A stretch of DNA of 64,000 bases, from positions 20,840 to 84,839 of the forward strand of contig JAGYXB010001351.1 of assembly GCA_022495005.1 (NCBI GenBank). Reading direction: 5' to 3'. Shown in pieces: positions 45,347 through 56,599 of this stretch. The notes beneath the pieces are model-generated. The model worked only from the letters and a program-made list of their open reading frames with translations, searched no databases and was not told the DNA's origin. Position numbers and translations under genes: made by a program. Source of the DNA: Rhyacophila brunnea. Lineage: Eukaryota > Arthropoda > Insecta > Trichoptera > Rhyacophilidae. Within the stretch, counting starts at the first letter, position 1. Each line of letters starts with the position of its first letter.

Positions 45347-45410
45347 AATTACTGCAGTTATAAAATTAATAACACATTTCTTTTTGGTTTTACTAGCAGA
45401 TGCTATGTAA

Positions 45411-45427
45411 TATATATATATATATAT
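45411..45427. repeat. (AT)n microsatellite
   Basis: About eight AT dinucleotides in gene B intron 2. Confidence 0.8.
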
Positions 45428-45884
45428 TATGTGTAACTCTATCAAGAATACACGGGTACACCTAAATACATAGTTTCATGGTAAGTCTCTCATTTGTAAC
45501 GAGTAAGTTTTTGCATCTATTCTCTACACAAGACTGCTATCGGTGGCTTTCGAATGTAGTTTATCGTATTTACGTATTGAGGTATTATAATTGTTACAAT
45601 AAGTTAGCCGTCTAAACTGTCTATCTCGCTCTAAAACTTAACACGGCCAAGAGAAGTGCTGTTAAAATATAGCACTTATTGTAAGAATTATACTTGCTCA
45701 GGTAACGTTGACATAGAGTACCTACTGTAAGACTACTGACATATTATAGGTAGGTATATTGTTGATAACCTTTTCTGATACTAAGTAAAGATATCTCATC
45801 CATAATTGAAGTTTATATCTACAATATTTATGACAATATTCATAAGAAAATGATTCAAGGAGCATTCTCTTCATTTTTTTTCAG

Positions 45885-46202
45885 CACGGATCACACGACA
45901 TTCCTGAGATGCAAGCCGCAATGCCGTTCGATGCAATTACAATAGAAGAACATGACATTAAGCAGGAAATAGTGAATGTTCCCGAAGAAGAAATCTGTTT
46001 AAAATTGACAAGAGCTTCCTTTTATCGCAATAATTTTGTATGCGATGTATGTTATGCATTTTTCTCTTCAAAAAAGATTCTGATCAATCACATGTGTATG
46101 CATGATGTATCTCTGGCTAATAATGAAGTTGCTCTTCGAGCACAAGCCTTCCAAGAGTTTGGTGAATGCTCGGATTCGTCAATGTTCAATAACGATTTAC
46201 AG
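45885..46202 (+). CDS. Gene B exon 3 with first zinc finger
   Basis: One hundred and six codons between TTTTTTTCAG and CAG/GTACGT, phase 0. It contains HDIKQE (SUMO consensus) and one C2H2 finger that begins FVCDVCYAFFSSKK and closes INHMCMHD with correct C-x2-C-x12-H-x3-H spacing. It resembles the first, atypical finger of exon 4 (FVCSFCFDFFAS), so these two fingers probably come from one duplication. The open frame continues past the donor for 41 residues but gene A does not conserve that as protein. Confidence 0.82.
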
Positions 46203-47140
46203 GTACGTTCCATTGTCATGGTATCATTGCTACCTACTACCTATATTAAGTATATTAATTTGTTAATTCAAACACTTCTGAATTGTACGAAATACATATG
46301 GTGCGCTTTTTATAGAGGACTGTAATTGATTGGTCGAATGATTAATTCATTATTACCTACATAATGATTTTTAGATTTTTCGTGTCTTTTCTGCAATTAA
46401 GAGCAATACAATATCAACACCTATTTAGTATAGGTACTATTCGTAAAACATACCTATAATTGAAGTAGGAACCTACTTTAACAATGGGTAAATTACAGTG
46501 TACCGTTTTTAAGAAAATATTTTCTTTTTCGGTTAGGAGCATGTTCAAACACGCGCGTTAACATGATCTTATTCCCTACTTCAATTATCGTTTGTCAATT
46601 TATAGCCACAGCCTTGCGTTGTAGCTTAGCCACTGGGAAATCCCAATAGAAATGGCGTATTTGAAAAAAATACTACCTTATTCTTAGGTCAATAATTATT
46701 ATATACCAAAGCTATCTATTATAATATATATTATATAGCATAAATTCTATTATTCGTAGGATCTTTATCACATTTGAATGGTCAAAGACATAGCTTATAA
46801 TATTCTGTATCTTTATAATTATCTTCAAATCCGTTAATCGTGCCCATTTTTTGTGTAATAAAATGCCTAATTCTTATCAAATTTGGGATCACAAAGAATA
46901 TGAAATATATAATAAATAATATTAACATTAATTTTACTAATGGGTTTGTAAATGCGTTTAAAAAATTTTAAAAGTAAAAAATCTTAACACCACTTCACAT
47001 GGACTTACTGAAATATGAAACATTAGAGCGAGAGGTTTTAAAGAATACTTTTTATGTAATAAAAATACTTTATCTAAAATAAATCTAAATATTTAATATA
47101 GTCATCAAATGTTTAAAATAAATATAAAGGATAATAAGGC
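46203..47140. other. Gene B intron 3, left of the copia element
   Basis: Aligns with gene A intron 3 (about 13825-14560) and, from 46548, with 4697 onward. No coding sequence. Confidence 0.7.
47136..47140 (+). repeat. Copia target-site duplication, left
   Basis: AAGGC, repeated at 52319-52323. The homologous site in gene A (about 14533) and in the copy near 5240 is uninterrupted. Confidence 0.88.
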
Positions 47141-47460
47141 TGTTGGGAATAATGGATCGTTTAGGATGTTAAATTATGAACATAGTTTTCTTTATATGAT
47201 TAACTTTATTATTATCATCATCATGAATAATAATATACAGAGTAATAGATTACATTTTGTTATGCGACCGTTACAATAGACCTTCGAGTACACACTATTG
47301 TCACCCGGACACTCAGGTGAACATAGAACTGTAATTAGTATTAATTAGTATTTAGCATTGGCGTGCAGCCAGTGCCATAGTTAAACGTATTAATAATATT
47401 CTTATATTATTACTTATAATATTTAGTTATTTTATTATATTAGACGGCTATATATCAACA
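47141..47460 (-). repeat. Copia 3' LTR
   Basis: Starts TGTTGGGAATAATGG and ends TATATATCAACA on the plus strand. Just inside, in element orientation, a short purine run AAGAGG precedes the LTR and may be the polypurine tract. Confidence 0.92.
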
Positions 47461-47497
47461 CGCCTCTTAGCCGTTTAATTACTTTTGTACTTGTACA

Positions 47498-48787
47498 TTA
47501 GATTAACTTCAGTCTTTGACGATTTTCCAGGAAGCTCGTTTTATCCAATGCTTTGGTAAAGATGTCCGCTATATTATTTTTTGAATCAACTTTTACTATG
47601 TCAATCGTCTTGTTTTGGTAATGTTCGTTTACATAATGAAATTGAATTTCAATGTGTTTAGAGTTTTTTGTAAAATTTCCAAACTTTGCAATAGCGACCG
47701 CTCCGCTATTGTCCTCGTGAATTTTGATTGGTGTATTTACTTTTAAATCAAAACTTTCGTTACATATATTTCTCACAAATAAAATTTCTGTGACTGCTTC
47801 TGACAGTGCTATATACTCCGCGAAAGTGGAGCATTTTGTAATCACATTTTGTTTTTTTGACTTCCAAAAAATTAAATTTCCGTTTAGTCGAATTGCGTAA
47901 CCGCTCGTCGACTTTCTGTCTATATTGTCGCCCGCATAGTCTGAGTCGACGTAACAATCAATTTTATCGTTTTTTTCGTTTTTGCCATATCTTAATTTTA
48001 GATCTTTGGTCTTTAATAAGTATTTTAGAATTCGCATTGCGTACTTGTAATGGGTTTTGTCGTAGCAGTTTTGAAAACGGCTTAAGTAATTAACGCTGTA
48101 CGCGATATCAGGTCTAGTGCCTGAGCTTATGTATAAAAGTTCGCCGATCAAGTTTCTGTATTTTATTGATTCGTCTGTTTCGCTCGCTTGATCGATTTTT
48201 AGGTTTGTCTCCATTGGAGTTTCGTATAGTATAGAATTTTCTAACTGATATTTAGAGGCTAATGATTCGATATATTTTGTCTGGCTTAGCTTCATGTTGT
48301 TTTGATCTTTATTGTAATCAATATCGATGCCTATATAACTTTTAACCTCATTAAGGTCTTTCATCGTAAATCTTTTCATTAAACTTTTCTTAATTAAGTC
48401 AATTTTTAATTTGTCTTTCCCACAGATCAACAGATCGTCTACGAATACCAGGAGATATATTGATTCCTTATTTTCTGTTTTTACATAAAGACAATTATCG
48501 TATTCGCTTCTCTTGAAATCTAATTTTTTTACATATTCATCGAATGTTTCGTACCACGCAAGTGGACTTTCACGCAGACCGTATAACGCTTTCTCTAGCT
48601 TGCAGACTTTATTTTTTTCTTTTTGATAGCCTTTTGGCTGGTAAATATAAACTTCGCTTTTAACTGGTCCATTGAGAAATGCGGTCTCAACGTCCATCTG
48701 GTCAATGAAGAGATTATTCGTTGTGCAATAACTCACAAGAATTTTAAAAGTTAACATTTTTCCCACGGGGGAATAAACATTTTCCAA
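47498..48787 (-). pseudogene. Copia pol, reverse transcriptase and RNase H part
   Basis: A 429-codon frame in the same frame as the upstream ORF, separated from it only by the stop at 48797-48799 and three codons. It begins in the reverse transcriptase. Visible motifs are YSPVGKM, QMDVETAFLNG, GLRESPLAWYE, the catalytic FVDDLLICG, and SYIGIDIDY, then the RNase H region with CYVDSDYAGD, EYIALSEA and HEDNSGAVAIA. The catalytic aspartates are present. The first codon of this frame is not a true start; the part would have been made as one polyprotein with the upstream ORF. Confidence 0.9.
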
Positions 48788-48796
48788 GTGTTCTCT

Positions 48797-51415
48797 TTAT
48801 TGAAAGCCGCGTACTACTAGACGCGCTTTATATGTATCATCGCTCTTTCTTTTAAATATCCATTTTATATCGATTATTTTCTTATCAGTCGGCTTTTCGA
48901 CTAGACGCCATGTTTTGTTTTTATTTAGACAGTTTATTTCTGAATCCATCGCCGCTCGCCAATGGTCAGAGTCTTTTGAGGTTATAGCTTCCTCATATGT
49001 ACTTGGCGCATTTGCGTTTATGTAATTTACGTATATACAGTGAGCTATAGGATTTCCGTAACGCTCGACTGTCTTTTTTTCGCGTGCGGATACTCGTCTA
49101 GTTTTAACTTTGACCGATTCGCTCGCCTGTTCATTTTGAACAAATACATCATTATCATTTTCATCTTCACGCTCATTATCACTTTCGCTCAATTCGCACT
49201 TTGAGCCTTGCTTATTTAGATCAATGTTTACACGGTTTTGTGATTCGTTATTTCCGTCACAGGTGTTTTCATTAGTCTGATTTTCTAGACATATTAGTCT
49301 TGTACCTTTTTCGATAACCTGCACATGTCTTGCCTCGATCACCTTATTTTTAACCAAAACTCGGTACCCGAAATGTGTATATCCTACGAGTGCTCCGATT
49401 TGTGACTTATCGTCCCATTTTTTTCTGTTTATTTCCGGAATTCGGACAAAAACTCTTGAGCCATAAATTTTCAAATGTTTGGCTTTCGGCTTAACCCCGA
49501 AAAATATTTCATAAGGCGTTTTATTCTCGCACGTATTTGCGATAGTTCGATTTTTTAAATAGGCAACTGTATTTATTGCCTCGGGCCAATAAATTTTATT
49601 TATGCGCGCCTCTTTAATTAAACATCTTGCTATATCCATTGCTGACCTATTATACCGTTCAGCGACTCCATTGAGTTCGTGAACGTTTGTCGGACATGGT
49701 AAAATTTCGATTCCTTTTTTGTTTGCAAATTCGTATATTTCTCGATTTAAATATTCGGTCCCCTTATCGCATTGCAATCTTTTTATTGATTTCCTGAATT
49801 GATTCTCTACAAAGTTAATGTGATTTTTAAGACACTCGGCCGTTTCTGATTTATTTTTTATACAATAAATTTTTGCACATTTGCTGTAATCGTCTATGAC
49901 AGTCAAAAAGTATTTTTCACCTTTATAGCCCACAATATTGTGCGGACCGTTTAGATCAGTGTGTATTATTTCATTTATCGCTGTTGTTTTCGCGCGATGA
50001 TTTTCAAAAGGTAAATTTGCCATTTTACTTTCAATACATGTCGCGCATTTCATTTCTTGTTTTTCAAGATGGTCTGGTAGTCCATCAAGTAACTTATCTT
50101 TTACTATTTTTTCTAGATATCTAAAGTTTACATGGCCTAACGCACGATGCCACTTTTCCTTTTTTGTTAATCTCGTTGTATTTGTGAAGGTTTCATTTGG
50201 ATAATCATTGTATGTACTAATCTTGCTTGAATCTTTAGGATTTTTTACAAAGCTAGTCATGTAGTATAAATCATTTATTTTATTAGCCACTGCTATAAGG
50301 TTTCTGGTTTTTTTATCAAAGATTTTGGCGTTTGAATCGCGCGCTACTATTGTGCAATTTTGTGTTATTTTTGAAAAACTTAACAGATTTTTCTTTAAGC
50401 CATCTACAAAATAGACGTTTTTTATTTCTACTAGCTCAACATTGTTATGGTTTTTAAAGTAACTTACAATATTTCCCACTTTTGTTGCTCGCAACTTTCT
50501 TCCGTCGAGTAGGTTTACGTCGATTGGTTCTTTAAGCTCAACGCAACTTGAATAGAACTTATCGCTTTTCACTAGGTGATCTGTGCACCCGCTATCGAGT
50601 AGCCACTTTATTTCACTCTCACTTGTTTCTTCACTGTTTACACTGAGTTTATGATGATTAACTTGAAGAGCCCACGTCTTCAAGTTTTGTTGTTGTTGCT
50701 GCTGCTCGATGCCTCTGCCTCGGCTGCCGCCTCGCTGGTATCTTGTGCCTCTGCCTCTCTGATATCCAAATTTCTCATAATTGTTTTTGTTCGTCGGCTG
50801 TTGTGATTTATTGCCGCTGTTTCTGGTGCTGGGCCCATATCCCTGCTGTACATTGTCGGCTTGATTTGCGAACCAACACTGTTGCTGTTTGTGTCCTGGC
50901 TTATTACATACATAGCACAGGCCTTTTGTTTTTGTTTTCGTATTGAACGTGCTGACATTCGTCTTTTTTTGATTTTCATTGTTTGCTAGACTTTTTTCTT
51001 TGATTTTTGATTTGACATATTCCACGGTTTGTCTTTCCGTCGGAACTATGGCGATGAAATCACCAATCGCACTGTAGCTTGAAGGTAGTGCCTTAATTAA
51101 ATATCTTATTTGTTCTTCTTGATGAAGTGTACCTCCTGCATTGACATATTCATTGCAGGTTTTTTCGAAGTTTAAGAAGAAATTATCGACTGTTGCATAA
51201 TTCTTCATTTTGATTTCTTCGATTTTTGATCTACAGATTATCTGCATCGGCGTTGACTTTGTTGAGTGGATTTCATCTAATTTTTTTAGCATTTTCAAAG
51301 TCGTGTCGCAGTTCTTAATAAATTCCAACTGGCTATCGGAAACTGTACTAATTAGAATGGTTTTCGCTTTTAAATCGAGTTTTTTCCATTCCGCATGTTT
51401 TTCCGTTATTTCCAT
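48797..51415 (-). pseudogene. Copia gag-protease-integrase part
   Basis: An 872-codon frame with the rest of gag, a zinc knuckle CYVCNKPGHKQQQCW (around residue 170), a glutamine run, the protease active site WLLDSGCTDHL (around 270), and an integrase with HRALGH...CATC zinc-binding and the DDE residues in IHTDLNGP, LQCDKGTEYLN and GVAERYNRS. The start of reverse transcriptase follows (WIFKRK, YKARLVVRGF). It ends in TAA inside the reverse-transcriptase domain. The true gag start lies upstream, at the ATG 51542-51544. After 36 codons a first in-frame TAA (51434-51436) separates it from this frame. Confidence 0.9.
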
Positions 51416-51987
51416 TGTTCGGATTGCTGGCTCTTAACACTCGTTGAATTCGAGAATGTTCAGCAACCTGTATTTCCAGCTGTTGTAATTTTTTCCGTCG
51501 AAAATTGGTATTTTTACCTCAGTGATCTTCGTTAGATTAGCCATTTTCGTAATAATAATTTTATTTATTATTTATTTATTTTTATTTATTATTGAATTAT
51601 TTCGCAACCTTCGCCGCCGCTGTGTTTCACTTAACCTTCGCGGCCGGTTTTCTAAACCGTTGTGATCGCACTTTTTTATTTATTTATTTATTATTATCAT
51701 TTATAATTGCATTATTTCGCAGCCTTACGCCGCTACCGTATTTCACTTGATTTGCGGCCGGTTTTTATTTTAATCCATTGTGATCGCAATATTTTATTTG
51801 CGAATCTTCTTGGTCATTTATTTATAAATGTTTGCCGGTAATTTTCCTTCGAAATTATAGTTGTATTTTTGTTTTTAGTTTGGTATTACACTTTTATTAT
51901 TGTTACCGGAAACCACGATGTACGATTTACGGAGCACTGGTTTTACGTTTTAAACCACGTTGCACTAGTTTTATATTTCAACCACGT

Positions 51988-51997
51988 TCTGCTACCA
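51988..51997 (-). other. Copia primer-binding site
   Basis: In element orientation TGGTAGCAGA follows the 5' LTR directly. It is complementary to the 3' end of animal initiator methionine tRNA (...TCTGCTACCA), a usual copia primer. Confidence 0.75.
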
Positions 51998-52318
51998 TGT
52001 TGGGAATAATAGATCGTTTAGGATGTTAAATTATGAACATGGTTTTCTTTATATGATTAACTTTATTATTATCATCATCATGAATAATAATATACAGAGT
52101 AATAGATTACATTTTGTTATGCGACCGTTACAATAGACCTTCGAGTACACACTAATGTCACGCCGGACACTCAAGTGAACATAGAACTATAATTATTATT
52201 AATTAGTATTTAGCATTGGCGTGCAGCCAGTGCCATAGTTAAACGTATTAATAATATTCTTATATTATTACTTATAATATTTAGTTATGTTATTATATTA
52301 GACGGCTATATATCAACA
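51998..52318 (-). repeat. Copia 5' LTR
   Basis: 321 bp, TGTTGGGAATAATAG...TATCAACA. It differs from the other LTR at about seven bases plus one inserted base (CACGCCGG against CACCCGG). Confidence 0.92.
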
Positions 52319-52323
52319 AAGGC
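52319..52323 (+). repeat. Copia target-site duplication, right
   Basis: AAGGC, matching 47136-47140. Confidence 0.88.
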
Positions 52324-53195
52324 TTCAAAATTATATAAATAGATTATCTCCATCGTTTAAAGAATGTCACGGGTTATGCTCTGAAATTAACATAAAAGCT
52401 CAATTTTGACCTACGCTGAACATGTGGGCTGTTAAGTGATATTATTAATTATTATTTAATAAGCAGGTAATGCATTGTATATCTAACGAGGTACACAAGA
52501 CTTTTAAATTTTACTGATTTTCAATTTAGATGCTTTTAATTTAAAGTGGAATTATCACACATTTCAAACAACTCATCATTACGAAGTCAAGTAACAGGTT
52601 GAAAAGGTCCGGGTAAAGGAATTCGTACTAAATCGTATACTTAATTTCAAGAAGTTGATTCCAACTAAAAGTATGTAGCTAATACAAAACCTCTAAGCAA
52701 ACATAAGAATTCAAATCCCTGTTTCTCTTTTGCATGATGTATACCTGTAATTCAATTACTTGCAAAATATTCTATAAATTTAAACAGGATAGTGTGACTT
52801 ATACTCAAGAAAAGTACCTACTAGTCTGCTGCTTAAATAATAAATAGGTCGTCAGCGTATATATTTAGCTAGGGATAGGATGCTCAGATAAACATATATG
52901 GACGACTAATGTTTTTTTTATAAATCCTCACAGCTGAAATGAATATATTATCTAGTCAGATTCCCTATTATTATAGTTATATCTTAAGTCTTAATAATAT
53001 ATTTAAATCCCATGCGAATTGACTTAAAATAAAAATTCTGATCAACATAAGTACCCATTTTCCTCTAAATTGTATCCACCATGCTTGTCAAGATTCCTAT
53101 GTGTATTATTAAGATGTTTGATTTTTTATATATTATTCTCTCATATAGCTAAGTCATTTGCTTACATGTTTATGCGATATTTCACCTTCTTTTAG
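52324..53195. other. Gene B intron 3, right of the copia element
   Basis: Aligns with gene A intron 3 (about 14545-15441), including the acceptor region CACCTTCTTTTAG. Confidence 0.75.
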
Positions 53196-54944
53196 TTGAT
53201 TTCTGCAACCACTGCCGTGACCTATTCCGGGAGTCTCGGATTGTCAGAGAGAGAAGTACAAGAGCCATACGATGAAATACAGATTGACTATCAAGACATT
53301 AAAAAAGAATTTGGCGTATATGAAACGATTACTAATATAGTCAGTCACACTGCTAAACGTAAGCATATACACTCTAACATCACAGATCCCGAATTATTAG
53401 TAGCTGTTATAAAGTTGGAGAAAAAATCATTTAATATGAAAAATTTTGTGTGCAGTTTTTGTTTTGATTTTTTTGCCTCGATATCTCAATTGAAGTTTCA
53501 CAAAACGTGTCATAAAAAATCAATAGCGGAAACCGTTAATTATGTAAGCATGCGATCTGAACTCAAGAATCAAAACAAAATGACTCAATCTGGTAAAAAA
53601 GCATTTAAATGTAATCAATGTGGCTACTACAGCATTCATTCTGGCAATTTTCAACTACACAAAATGAATCACTCTCGTGTAAGGCCATTTAAGTGTGACC
53701 AATGTGACTACTCATCTAAAACATCTGGGGAAATGAAAATACACAAAATGATTCATTCTGGGGAAAAGCCATTTAAATGTGACCATTGTGATTACTCTTG
53801 TATACAATCTGGTGGAATGAAAACACACCAAATGACTCATTCTGGTGAAAAGCCATTTAAATGTGATCAATGTAATTACTCTTGTCAAACATCTGGTGTT
53901 TTGAAAATACACAAAATGACTCATTCTTGTGAAAGGCCATTTAAATGTGATCAATGTAATTACTCTTGTAAAACATCTGGTAATATGAAAATACACAAAA
54001 TGACTCATTCTGGTGAAAAGCCATTTAAATGTGATCAATGTAATTACTCTTATAAAACATCTGGTGTTTTGAAAATACACAAAATGACTCATTCTTGTGA
54101 AAGGCCATTTAAATGTGATCAATGTAATTACTCTTGTAAAACATCTGGTAATATGAAAATACACAAAATGACTCATTCTGGTGAAAAGCCATTTAAATGT
54201 GACCAATGTGAATACTCTTGTATACAATGCAGTTCGATGAAAAAGCACAAAATGACTCATTCTGGTGAAAAACCATTTAAATGTGACCAATGTAATTACT
54301 CTTGTATAAGATCAAATAAGATGAAATTACACAAAATGACTCATTCTGGTGAAAAGCCATTAAAATGTAACCAATGTGAATACTCTTGTATACAATCTAG
54401 TAATATGAAATTACACAAAATGTTTCATTCTGGTGAAAAACCATTTAAATGTGTCTGCTGTGAATACTCTTGCATACAATCTGGTGATATGAAAATACAC
54501 AAAATGACTCATTCTGGTGAAAAGCCATTTAAATGTGACCAATGTAATTACTCATGTATAAGATCTCGTGATATGAAATTACACAAAATGACTCATTCTG
54601 GTGAAAAGCCATTTAAATGTGACCAATGTAATTACTCATGTATAAGATTTCGTGATATGAAATTACACAAAATGACTCATTCTTATGAAAAGCCATTTAG
54701 ATGTGATCAATGTTATTATTCTTGTATAACATCTTGTTCGTTGAAAAAACATAAAATGACTCATTCCGCTGTAAAGCCATTTAGATGTGACCAATGCAGT
54801 TACTGTTGTTTCCAATCTAGCGCTATGAAAAAACACAAAATTATACATTCTGGTGTAAAGCTATTTAGATGTGACCACTGCAATTACTCTTGTAAAACAT
54901 CTCGTAATATAAAATTACACAAAATGACACATAATGCTGAATAG
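53196..54944 (+). CDS. Gene B exon 4, long C2H2 zinc-finger array
   Basis: The terminal exon has 582 codons after a TTCTTTTAG acceptor, phase 0. Residues 1-75 include IDYQDIKKE and VIKLEK (SUMO-consensus tetrapeptides). An atypical finger FVCSFC comes next, then about 16 regular C2H2 fingers with C-x2-C-x12-H-x3-H spacing, the repeated core CxQCxYSC and linkers HSGEKPFKC. Such arrays bind DNA in the nucleus, so gene B most likely encodes a transcription regulator. The frame ends in TAG at 54942-54944, exactly where a linker lysine is expected, and more, decayed fingers follow. Fingers are arranged with no gap, which is usual for polydactyl C2H2 proteins that evolve by tandem duplication. Confidence 0.9.
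   Translation: MISATTAVTYSGSLGLSEREVQEPYDEIQIDYQDIKKEFGVYETITNIVSHTAKRKHIHSNITDPELLVAVIKLEKKSFNMKNFVCSFCFDFFASISQLKFHKTCHKKSIAETVNYVSMRSELKNQNKMTQSGKKAFKCNQCGYYSIHSGNFQLHKMNHSRVRPFKCDQCDYSSKTSGEMKIHKMIHSGEKPFKCDHCDYSCIQSGGMKTHQMTHSGEKPFKCDQCNYSCQTSGVLKIHKMTHSCERPFKCDQCNYSCKTSGNMKIHKMTHSGEKPFKCDQCNYSYKTSGVLKIHKMTHSCERPFKCDQCNYSCKTSGNMKIHKMTHSGEKPFKCDQCEYSCIQCSSMKKHKMTHSGEKPFKCDQCNYSCIRSNKMKLHKMTHSGEKPLKCNQCEYSCIQSSNMKLHKMFHSGEKPFKCVCCEYSCIQSGDMKIHKMTHSGEKPFKCDQCNYSCIRSRDMKLHKMTHSGEKPFKCDQCNYSCIRFRDMKLHKMTHSYEKPFRCDQCYYSCITSCSLKKHKMTHSAVKPFRCDQCSYCCFQSSAMKKHKIIHSGVKLFRCDHCNYSCKTSRNIKLHKMTHNAE
53844..54179 (+). repeat. Two-finger duplication, 168-bp units
   Basis: 53844-54011 and 54012-54179 are identical except for two bases in the first finger (TGTCAA against TATAAA, changing Cys-Gln to Tyr-Lys). 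Each unit encodes a pair with linkers SCERP and SGEKP. Confidence 0.88.
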
Positions 54945-55640
54945 CCACTTAAATGTGGCCGATGTAATCACACTTGTATAACATTTTGTAATATGAAAAA
55001 ACACGAAAGCACTCGTTCTGGTGAAAATCTATTTAATTGTTTACAATGAAATTACTATTGTATCCGATCTAGCTACATAAAATTAGACAAAATGACTCAT
55101 TTTGGTAAAAAGATATTTAAATCTGACCACTGTTATTACCTTTGTATAACATCTCGTAACATGATGAAACACAAAATAGCTGATTCTGATGAAAAGCCAC
55201 TTAAAAGTGACCAATATGACTACTTATCGATAATATCTGATAAATTGAAATAACATAAAATGATACAATATAGTGAAAGGGCTTTTACTATGATCAATAT
55301 AATTGCTCGTGTATTGTTGCATTATAAAGTACACAAATTTACACATTCTGGTAAAAGGCCTTTTACTTCCACAAAGGGTCCACATCTTTTTCGATGAAAA
55401 AACACAATATGACTCATTCTAATGAGAAGCCATTTAAATGTGAGCGATGTAATTACTCCTTTATAACATCTGGTGTTATGAAAGCACACAAAATGACTCA
55501 TTATGGTGAAAAACTATTAAAATTTGACCTATTTGATTACTCTTGTATGCAATTCGATAAAAATAATCAAAATGACACATTGCGGTGAAAAACCATTAAA
55601 ATGTGACCAGTGCAATCATTATAGTGCACGCTCTAATGAC
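54945..55640 (+). pseudogene. Decayed continuation of the gene B finger array
   Basis: For about 700 bp beyond the stop the 84-bp finger rhythm continues (KCGRCNHTC, KHESTRSGE, CERCNYSFITSG, KCDQCNHYSARS). Stops, lost cysteines and frameshifts accumulate. The first stop (TAG) replaces a linker lysine codon, so a single base change cut the array and the rest decayed. Confidence 0.8.
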
Positions 55641-55659
55641 ATGAAGGCCACAAAGCAAG

Positions 55660-55915
55660 TCAATAGATACCTATTGACACGACCACAAAATGCGTGCCAT
55701 CAGCTAGCATTTTTCGCGACGATTTTATGACGTCACAACTATTTTTGCCCGATCGTGAATGTCGATTCCACGTCGAAGTACGTGGCCTACCTCGAGGCAA
55801 AACTCAAAGAAACATGTGATAAGTCCCATAGTTCGGTTTGAGTGACTTACAGCCACTCAGAGTGAACTATGGATATTTTTTTCAGGCAGACCAAATGGTC
55901 TTATAAGAAAAATGT
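55660..55915 (+). repeat. Conserved downstream block, copy 2
   Basis: Matches 63765-63975 over about 210-250 bp (TTATGACGTCAC, AACATGTRATAAGTCCCATAGTTCG, ACTCAGAGTGAACT) and, in its last 80 bp, 16910-17000. Confidence 0.65.
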
Positions 55916-56599
55916 AGGTATTGAGAAGTCTAGAATTTAAGGTTAAAAGTAAACAATATTATGTGAACAACTTATGCGATATCATTAGCTAAATGCTGTA
56001 AACAGTGTAAACTAAAGCTAATTTCTAACTAATCTTCTTTGTATTATATAAAATCATTCTTTGCATAACGTAAAAATTTGAATCTCCGCGCGATAATGTC
56101 TGACGCAAAGTGCTGTGAGAGAGAGGCCTCTTTAAGGTCCATGCGAGTGAGCGAGGCACTCACCGTGATGGAATCAATTTTGTGAAAATACTTTCATTTA
56201 TTAAACATGATATCGGATAATGTTGTAATAAAAATCTAATGATCAGATATTGTAAGTACCGGCTGCGCATACCTAATGTAAATGATAAATTAGAATTATT
56301 GTTCGTAATAAAGTACGTACGAATTTAGTACGTACTTATGTGGAAAGTAGATAAGAAAAATACGAAAGTTGTAAAATTAATAATGTAAGTCTTGAGGCAC
56401 TATTATTTTGTTAATTTAGAAATAAAAAATAATTTAGATATGTCAGCTAAGCCTTACAGATTGTTTTCAATTTGTAAAAAAATGCGCCAAAACAGGTAAT
56501 CTTTATCTCTAAATAGACCTCGTAAACTCATACTTGTCGTTGGAATATCATTGAGATCTGAAACTTCATCTGTGCCTTATAAATATATTTGTATAGATT
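55916..56599. other. Spacer, nothing recognised
   Basis: No coding signal. It splits the decayed finger array together with the segment that follows. Confidence 0.35.

Larger units (their letters stand above)
47141..52318 (-). mobile_element. Ty1/copia LTR retrotransposon in intron 3 of gene B
   Basis: The element is 5178 bp with two LTRs (320 and 321 bp, TGTTG...CAACA), a 5-bp target duplication, a primer-binding site, and gag-pol in the order gag, protease, integrase, reverse transcriptase, RNase H. That order defines copia. It lies antisense to gene B. The two LTRs differ, by my reading, at about seven bases and one indel, so the insertion is not brand new. Two in-frame TAA codons break the single long ORF. 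It is otherwise structurally complete. Confidence 0.95.

Noticed and set aside
47141..52318. The copia ORFs as exons of gene B
   Set aside because: They lie on the opposite strand between LTRs and a target duplication, and the paralogous intron of gene A lacks them.
53712..54290. A 192-codon open frame on the minus strand across the gene B fingers
   Set aside because: It is the antisense reading of the 84-bp finger repeat (as are those at 16063-16254, 16462-16689 and 54663-54848) and has no independent family signature.
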